64,000 nt of DNA from positions 3,886,983 to 3,950,982 of the forward strand of contig OX419343.1 of the NCBI GenBank assembly GCA_948470475.1, in the 5' to 3' direction. The stretch is from Galaxea fascicularis. Taxonomy: Eukaryota; Cnidaria; Anthozoa; Scleractinia; Euphylliidae. A program made the translations under genes and the position numbers. The notes beneath the pieces are model-generated. The model saw nothing but the letters and a program-made list of their open reading frames with translations. It had not been told where the DNA came from and ran no database searches. Below, in pieces: positions 49,695-64,000 of this stretch (positions are counted from its first letter, which is position 1; each line of letters begins with the position of its first letter).

Positions 49695-52652
49695 ATGGAG
49701 ACCAATCGTAAAAGGGGCGATAAAGGACATATTGAATATGCCGAGCAAATGTGTGGGACTTATACAAACTCTACATTGATCAAGAAATTCATAGCCCAAG
49801 GCGATGTTCATCTTGCGCGAATCGACAAAACTCTTCTCGTATTCAAGCTGTTTTATTTCCTCTTCTATGGTTCTTTAGGGACCACTTTCCCGTTTCTACC
49901 AACGTATTTTGCACAGATTGGTTTTTCTTCTTACCAAATTCAATTGCTGGCCTGGGTTCGATCCCTTGTACAACTTTTAACGAGTCCATTGTGGGGGATC
50001 GCGGCAGACCGTTGGCTGCCCAAGAAACGGATGCTGCAGTTTTGCACTTTTGTATGGCTCATAGGAACCATTTCGTTGGCGTTTGTCGAGCCAACAGGAC
50101 AGATATGCCAACTCGTTTCTCTCAACGACACAGAGTCGAAAGTAATTAATGCAACAGAGATGCGAACGGGATTTTTTAGGCGACGAAGATCAAATGGTTT
50201 CTTCACGATGCAATCAAAGCTGATTCCCAGGAATCACAAGGACAATTTAAGCAATAATGGATTCGAGAGTTTAGAAGTATCTATTGGTTCTGGCTCGGGT
50301 AACACACAGGCGACTGAAAATGACTCCTCGGGGAGTGGATTAGCGATAGAATCTCTGTACCCCCACAAAGAACAAAACATAACGAGCAGAACCAAGACTC
50401 ATGACCCCATAAAGTTTACATCTCCTCATCATAAATCAAACTTCAAGGATACGCCCAATTTCATCGAGTTGAATTTCACCATAAGGAACGAGCTCAGAGA
50501 AAATACGTCGCGTTTATATCGCATATTTCTAGGTGCTTTAGCTCTTGTGGTTTTCGAAGAAATATTTCTATGTCCAATTCTGATCGTAACAGACGCAGTC
50601 TTGCTAACTAAACAAACAGAGGACAACACAATCTTGTTCGGACGGCAGAGAGTTTTTGGTTCCATAGGCTTCATGGTTTGTTTCCTGATCACAGGATCTT
50701 TAGTTAACAATTCTCAGAGGCCAGTTTGCGGGCACATTTACGCTGACTACATCATCAACTTCTGCTTTTTCTGTATAATAACAATTGCCACGTTATTGAT
50801 CTTAATCAAGTTTGAAGCTCCGTACAGAGCCCCTGAGAATTCACCCTGTGAAAGACTTAAAGCTATTTATTACAACAAACACTACGGTTCGTTCTTCGCT
50901 GCCGCCATATTTATGGGGTTTTCGCATACAGTGGTCACAGGATTTCACACCACATTACTTTCGGGCGTCAACGTGGGACATTCCACAGCAACTACCATCA
51001 ACACATTTCGTCTCTTAGGCGAACCGTTCGCCTTCTTTATGAGCCATAAACTTGTAAACCACGTCGGCATTATTAACATGCTGTTCGCCACGCTCGTACT
51101 GTACATGTTTAATCACTTCGCTTGCTCGTTCGTCACCAGTCCCTGGCATGTGATTCCACTCGGATTCTTTGAAGGGTTCATATTTGCGAACTCCTTTGTC
51201 GTTTGTGTGACGTATTTGGCGAGTAGTTCACCGTCTGATCACATTACAACCGTTCAAGGTAAGACTTAAGGTTTCTTCTTTGCGAGGTAATATATATTTT
51301 TTTTTGAAGGTAAAGAGTTGGAAGGGTTAGATTTTAAAGCGATTTTGCTAGGGTGTTGCTTTTTCATGCACTGTGATTGGTTGACATTTCGCAACCAAAT
51401 TAAGTGCTCCTCAATGCTCGAAAGTTTAGAACCAAACTGCTGTAGTTTGCGTAGCAATAGCATGCGAATATACCCTCCTCTCATCGTTCCCCCGTAATCG
51501 CGGGCTAGCTCAAGAAGAACTGGAGCAAAATAGGGTGCGGCTTAATGCTGCGCGCTCGAGGACGGAGAGCCCAAGGACGAGACTGTCTCCTCCGTCGAGC
51601 GCAACAGGCTTATCGAGGAAGCCAAAAACATAGAATAGATTTCAGGGTGCTTATTCTGTCAAAGAATAAACTATAAAACAATGACAAAACTTTAAAGATG
51701 TAAGTGATTATTCAGACTTGCGCGGCTTTATTTTCACTACTGTTCAAGTAGTGTTCATAATGCGGTGATCATTTTCATATTCATTTATTAATCCGCAGTC
51801 GTTCAAATATATGTTTTTCATGTATCCACTCTCGTTAACTTCAACAAAAACTTTATAAAAGAATAATAACATAAATTACAGCTTGAAAACCTGCAAGTAG
51901 CTATCAAGGTGGGCTTAAGAAAAATAAGAACAAATAATAAATACAAAAATAGATTCCTCAATCCCCTTTACGCACTCCGGCATTTTAACTTGATCAAAGT
52001 ACTTTTTAGAGAGACCCCGTAGCTTTCCAGATGCGGTCTACGATTGGACAACAAACCAATTCATGATACAACACAGACAATACCCCTAGCCCTGGTAACA
52101 ATTAAAGGAAGCTACAGGTCATAGGGGCCAATGAAAATATAGGTCTGGAAGAGCTTCAGGGTTACTCACTTTTTAAAGCTAACCTCGATCATAATAATGT
52201 CCTTTTGCAGAGATTTTAGCATAGTGCAAACTTGTGATTTGCTGTGATTTTTCTCTATTTTTTTAGGCCTTTTCCATAGCATCTATTGGGGCTTAGGAGG
52301 AATTCTTGGTCTTATAATTGGGGGCGGCCTCATCAGTGTCGCAGGACCGACCATCGCGTTTCGTCTTTTCACTATGTTGGCCGTAGTATTTATAATCCTG
52401 TTCACAATGGGCTTGAGACATGTCAACTGTCGAGACCGTAACTATTATTCAGTGTTGCTCAACACTTTTAATATCTGCAGAGATGCGACAAACGCCCAAC
52501 AAACGAACGGTGCACGTGACAATCCAAACAGCACTCTTGAAGAGAACAGTAGCAAGGTACATGTTACACCACCGACCTCCGTCTCTTTGGACAACCGAGG
52601 GATTGATTTTCAGCGGGTTCACGAGATCTCGGATGAGCCTTTCTTTTATTGA
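49695..52652 (+). CDS. MFSD6-like major facilitator transporter, divergent (paralogue D)
   Basis: Coding exons 49695-51258 and 52267-52652, joined at the family's phase-1 site (VQG; donor GTAAGA, acceptor TTTTTTTAG), giving 649 aa. The N-terminal bundle keeps FPFLPTYFAQIG and LLTSPLWGIAADRW, followed by a loop of about 140 residues (134-275) with several N-x-S/T sequons and a Ser/Gly patch. The second bundle departs from A-C: the GEFLEAPTxxLADA motif is EEIFLCPILIVTDA, and the NWFLEDLGA motif is replaced by TTLLSGVNVG. RVFGSIGF is retained. The last exon starts GLFHSIYWGLGGILG and ends in a long Asn/Ser-rich tail. The frame is intact, so a diverged function is more likely than a pseudogene. 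Confidence 0.9.
51715..51830 (+). repeat. SINE tail fragment in MFSD6-like D intron
   Basis: TTTTCACTACTGTTCAAGTA, GTGTTCATAATGCGGTGATC, TCCGCAGTCGTTCAAATATA. Same tail as around 42270-42790 but without the MITE. Confidence 0.65.
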
Positions 52653-53394
52653 CGACTTAACTACGATGTTGTAGATAAAGGGGACAGAAAACTCATACTG
52701 ATTGGCAACAAAAGAGCGCATTCTTTTCAGGCCTCTCTCCTCCACAGAGGCCACTGTGCAGTGAGTTGAGGGTCGCGGGGAACACTTAGAAGGGATAAGA
52801 AAGGAACGTAAGAAGCTACGGTTTTTCTCCCCTCCTATTCGTTCCCCGGACACTCTTCTTCTGTTAGTTTTCTCCTGCAGTTTTTCCAGCCCATTTCTAT
52901 TTTTCTTTCCCTTATTTTTTGAAAAATTAAAGGCCCCTGCAACTTAAAGAGAGAGTAACAAGACCGTATGCTGAGCCAGGAAAAACTGTCCCTTGAATTC
53001 AGTATCACGAGGCCAACGGGGGGAAATAAGAGAGGGTAGCAAAGGGTCTATGCGTGACGCGGGATGAGGGCAAAACCAAAAGAGATACGTGATCCGTGAA
53101 TTTATGAATGAAAATTCCGTTAAAAGTATACGTGTTGCGAGAATCCTGTTCATTACTGGGGTCGTAACGAGGTATTTTCTCATCGCTGACCCCGTAATTT
53201 TACCCAAATTTTTGATCCCTGATTCCAAAAGTGATGACAAATTTTGATCCGTGATCCTTGATCCAATGAAAAACACCGCTGATCCCGATCCCGGGGGTTG
53301 TGATCCCAGATGCCGGGGCTGTGATCCCGGATCCCACCCTTTTTTTGGCCTTTGATCCCTGATCCCACATACCTCGTTACGACCCTGTGTTCAT

Positions 53395-53427
<33 letters not shown>

Positions 53428-55476
53428 CTCTTCCTCTCCCCCTCCCCCTTCCTTTGCTACCCTCAGAGCAGTGCGATGAACAAAAATGTTGACCATTCAA
53501 AGTAGGAATCAGTATAGGGGCAAGAAATAAAAGAAAAACTCTTCTCCACTGCTTGTATATCTGCTGAGCATTTTAGATTTACTATAGAGAACTTTTCCTT
53601 CGCAAATGGGCAACACCCTGTTACCAACAGGCCTCTGAAGCCAGGGTAACACTCAAGTTGTTTTTTAAGTTTTTAACTGACTCTTTCCGAATGTGTATCC
53701 CACCTAAAAGGCAGATTACCTGAGAGTTTACCATCTGCTTCGTCCAAGAGAGAATCAGTTGAATCGCGGCGGTTGAAATCAAGCCTTTTATCTATTATAA
53801 ACTCAACGCTCAAAGAATATTTGTGCAAATGATCGTTATGCGTCGTGCTCATATCTCTTCTTAGTAGTCCCTTACATCATGTACCTGATATAACCAATGC
53901 TTTGATTGGCTTATTTCTCTTGTAATGGTCTGCGCATTATTGCAATTGTTTATGCCCGGCTTACAGCGCAAAGTTGAGTCCGTAAACTTTTCGGTCCCCA
54001 AAAGCTATTTCTAAACCTGCTATCCGCTTATTCTAAAAAGCTGGTCTTATGCTATTTTAAGATACAAAAGAAATTACAGTCACCCGAGATGCGCACGAAA
54101 AGTTTCGTTTAACAGTTCGGCGAGAAAGTCCAACTATTTTCAACCGCAGTAGACACTTGTTGGAAATAAAATGAGTTAGAACATTAGAAAAGTGCAAGGA
54201 ACGATGGAAACGTACTTAGTAGCTATGATGAAAACAATTTTTTTGCTTTTCGTTCTAAAAGGCATTGGGTTATGAGCCACTAACCTCGGGAAATGAATTA
54301 TCAACAATTTTGGTTAGTCATTGTAGCATCTTGAGGAACTTTTTTCCTTTGGTCATTTTAACAATGGCGGTGGTTTTCTGCACTGGTCAGTGAATGTACA
54401 AAATGCTCGACAGGAATAACAAAAGTGAAGGTTTTAAATCCAATTGGAGGATCGAGCAAGCCAAATGGGTATATACTTCATGTTAACATGCCATATAGTC
54501 GCATCCTGCCCAAATAAAGCATCTTGATTAACTAAAAAACCTCAAGTGTGACAAAGATTTTAAAGATATCTGGTGGAGAATATTACGACAAGAGGGCTGT
54601 ATGGGAATATTCTATGATGGCAACTAGATGGTGTGTTAACATGAAGTATATAAACAAAATCAGCCTCACATCACCAATTTGGAAATAGCAAAGCCATTTT
54701 CCAAGTTAAAAAGGAATTTCTAATTCAGTTCACTTTTTTGTGATTGTATTATGGGGGATGACAACTCACTGTTTGAACAACATTGTGTAACTTTAAGTCC
54801 CCCTGGAAACTTGGAAGATTCTCCCAATGTTTTCAATGACATAATTACAAAAATGTCAAACGTCCTTTTTTTTTTGCAGTATCCCAGAACCATGCCATAT
54901 TTCCCAGAAAAACTCCCCAGTGCCCTGATTCCCAGCAAAATTGCTAGATCCCTTTCGTTTTTCTCCTGAAACAGGCCTTCTTAAAGTTGTCACCCTCATT
55001 ATTGTGTTGCCTCTTGGTCATAGATGTCTGGGCAATGCTAGGTTGGTACATGTACACATGTAAACCGACCAACTTGGATGATATTCCCCAATACAACTGT
55101 ACATCCCTCATGTTTAGTTGATAAGAAATGTGCAATACAGGCCTTGTATTAATTCAGTGCTCACAAGGCCTCAACAAAATGTGACAAGGGAAATAATTAA
55201 AGAAAACCACTGTGGACACTCCACAATATGTTATTAATGATAAACTTTTTGCAAATAAAAGAGCGGAGCAGTACAGCTGTACATGTACTTTCTTGTGGTG
55301 TTAGTCACCATGATACTGTTCATACTATTGTCTTTTGCAACTTTCACATTTATCTCAAGACTGGAGCATAACCATTTCACTCAAAACCAGTACTGAGCTG
55401 GTATCTTTAATGAAATCTTTTTTCACATTACTGTCAGTGTAAATCTCTCAATCCTGTTGACCACTCTTTGAAGAAT
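52653..55476. other. Spacer between MFSD6-like D and MRPL2
   Basis: Tail-to-tail spacer. An ATTAAA near 52926 or AATAAA near 53526 could end paralogue D. It holds the TGATCCC fold-back (53159-53385), a repeat shared with 14815-14900 (about 53985-54062), and a diverged repeat at about 54230-54720. No coding region is supported. Confidence 0.5.
53159..53385. repeat. Fold-back element with TGATCCC-rich interior, copy 2
   Basis: Ends GGGTCGTAACGAGGTA (53159-53174) and TACCTCGTTACGACCC (53370-53385) are perfect 16-bp inverted repeats. The interior is an irregular TTTTGATCCCTGATTCC / GATCCCGGGGGTTGTGATCC array. Confidence 0.85.
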
Positions 55477-56714
55477 TCAGACCCTTTTCTTTTTCCAGTG
55501 AGTACGGTCCAAACCAGTTTGCCCCTTGGGTCGTCTGTTGAGCCATCGGTTTCTACCTGCCTTACCAATGACTCTATTCCTATGGTCGATGTTAGAAACT
55601 CTCCCTAATGAAGCAAGGCATCGAAGTGGTACATCTTTCTCCTCCTTTGATGGTAGTCGTAATCTAGCAATGGTATTGGTTTTATGAACAAGCTGTGCAC
55701 AGGTGCCTGCCGCTCTCACAAGCTGTGCACCTTGACCTGGTCGTAGTTCCACATTATGCACTAAACTACCGATGGGTAAATGCTCTAAGGGATATGCATC
55801 TCCAGCTTTCAACCTTGCAATTGACTGCGGCTTTCCTCTTGAGGCTGTCACTACATCTCCAACCTTCAATTCATGAGGTGCAACAATAATCTTCATTTTA
55901 TTGCTTCCATTGCCAGCAACCAGAGCAATTCTTCCTGAACGGCATGGGTCGTAACCAATGTGTAGGACTTTATCCTTTATTGTCTTGGCTTCTTCATTTT
56001 GTTTCAACTGAGGCACCCTCATAAAATCAACAATTCGGTACGTTTGAGGGTGGCCACCTCCACGATGTCGAATAACGACCTGTCCAGTGTCATTCCTTCC
56101 TGAACGGCCCCTGTGCCTTCTTGCTGTACCATCCTTGAGTGAACTTGGGATGGGAATATTGCCCATACTCCGAGGTACTCTCACAAATGAATAATGCGTT
56201 CTACCCTCGTATGTCATACTTGTTGAAAAGGCACGGAGGAACAAGCTTGTGAGTGGTACAACACTTTGTTTTGAATTAAGTGTGGCATTCTGAAGAATGA
56301 CTTTGCTTAGGTTTGAAGCAAGGCTATTCAACATGACAGAAATATAAGAAACCCAAGTTACATGTCCATGTATTAATAATTGTTGATGCAACTGGTTAGA
56401 CAGACTTGTACCTGCAAAAACAAACACGCAAGTTAAGTATCATATGATTTTCCCGAAAGCTCTCAATAATGCACAATGGCCTACTAATATTCAGTCTGAG
56501 GACGAAAGTTGCATAATTAGATCAGAATTCAAATCACCAAGCTAAAGAATGCCAAGGCTGTGCAAAAGCGATCCACATGAACTTGAAATTCACTTTATCC
56601 TTTCCCTTGAAAACCCGAAATCGGTACCTCTAAATTCTGCGTATAATGAAGGCTAGCCATAAAATGGCAGACTACTGGCATAATGAAGGCAAGAAAACTC
56701 TAAGCTGACTCACC
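55477..56714 (-). CDS. MRPL2: Mitochondrial large ribosomal subunit protein uL2m
   Basis: Mitoribosomal protein that binds 23S-type rRNA near the peptidyl-transferase centre. The coding exon is 56411-55477, preceded by a probable non-coding 5' exon ending at 56714 (donor GTGAGT; acceptor TTTTTGCAG at 56412). I start at the ATG at 56334 (285 aa): its first about 45 residues are Ser/Leu/Asn-rich and poor in acids, fitting a mitochondrial targeting peptide. The uL2 core follows: HRGGGHPQTYRIVDFMR, GSLVHNVELRPGQGAQLVRA, AGTCAQLV and GRAGRN-like GKAGRNRWLNRRPK near the end. Upstream in the same exon is a minimal reading frame, ATG-GAC-ATG-TAA, that could dampen translation. The Lys-rich C-terminus (WKKKRV) is complete. 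Divergent from NDUFS1. Confidence 0.95.
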
Positions 56715-57067
56715 TCTTCAATTCAAAGTGTAAGAGTGTAAGACAAAATGGCGACCTTCTTGTTTAAACCGCTGACTTTCTGAGCCGCCTGTACAACATT
56801 TTTGAACTAAAAGCCCGTATGTGAATGAGAAGTCGCCATATTGGAAAACCGAAGGTTGGTTGTTATTGAAGATTACGGGTTATTTTGCGCGTACTAAAAT
56901 CTGTTTCGTCGATAACAAGCCTGAAGCTTGGTAGCGATTACGTTTTATTTATCATTTTAGCTGATACCTGTCAAACAAACGCGTTTGGACGGTTACATAA
57001 TTTGCAAATGTTATTCCAACAACGTAAATCAGGTTGTGTTGTATTTGTATTGTCCAGGTTTTGCACA
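56715..57067. promoter_or_regulatory. Probable bidirectional promoter of MRPL2 and NDUFS1
   Basis: Only about 350 bp separate the MRPL2 5' exon from the NDUFS1 ATG. ATGGCGAC (56748-56755, at the MRPL2 start region) and GTCGCCAT (56832-56839) form an inverted pair matching the YY1-type initiator core, common at transcription starts of mitochondrial and ribosomal genes (family knowledge). No TATA box is seen. Exact start sites are inferred. Confidence 0.5.
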
Positions 57068-63841
<6,774 letters not shown>

Positions 63842-64000
63842 GTAAGGAGCCTGTCTCGGTCGATGATCTGTGTCATTCATCTCTTGCCTTTTCTAGCAGA
63901 GCCTTCATATTGGCCATACAAGCAAAGTGCTTGTGTACTACATGCATATAAAGGGGTGTGTGGTTCAAGGCCTTTGTGTAAGTGACTTTAGATCAAATGT

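Noticed and set aside
49751..50149. 132-codon ORF on the plus strand
   Set aside because: A shadow frame inside the first exon of MFSD6-like D.

Overview
The window is eukaryotic nuclear DNA, most likely from an anthozoan cnidarian and probably a stony coral. The evidence is intron-rich genes with GT-AG junctions, animal-type housekeeping proteins, a local family of MFSD6-like transporters, and dense short interspersed repeats (tRNA-headed SINEs and fold-back MITEs). The species cannot be named from this sequence alone.

Layout: (1) 1-2372, + strand, the last two exons of asparagine synthetase (5' end outside the window). (2) 6187-10163 and 15997-20755, - strand, two MFSD6-like transporter genes of two coding exons each. 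(3) 22234-43554, + strand, a complete 35-exon VPS50/syndetin gene; the spliced coding frame is 2886 nt (961 aa). (4) 45187-47955 (-) and 49695-52652 (+), two more MFSD6-like genes arranged head to head. (5) 55477-56714, - strand, mitochondrial ribosomal protein uL2m (MRPL2). (6) 57068-63841, + strand, the first 14 exons (454 codons) of NDUFS1, the 75-kDa complex I subunit; its 3' part lies outside the window.

Four intact MFSD6-like paralogues flank VPS50, two on each side. All share one phase-1 intron inside a T-x-Q-G motif, so they descend from one ancestral two-exon gene. They differ mainly in the hydrophilic loop after the third or so membrane helix, which ranges from about 105 to about 635 residues. 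MRPL2 and NDUFS1 are head to head across a short probable bidirectional promoter. Asparagine synthetase (amino-acid metabolism), VPS50 (endosomal recycling), MRPL2 (mitochondrial translation) and NDUFS1 (respiration) have no evident joint pathway.

Intergenic DNA and introns are packed with repeats: several tRNA-derived SINE families, many MITE-like fold-back elements (some nested, some with readable target-site duplications), a decayed Penelope-like reverse transcriptase, a degenerate minisatellite and microsatellites. I found no prokaryotic-type system, CRISPR array, functional rRNA or convincing functional tRNA. The strongest candidates for novelty are the MFSD6-like expansion with its extreme loop variation and the nested palindromic elements.
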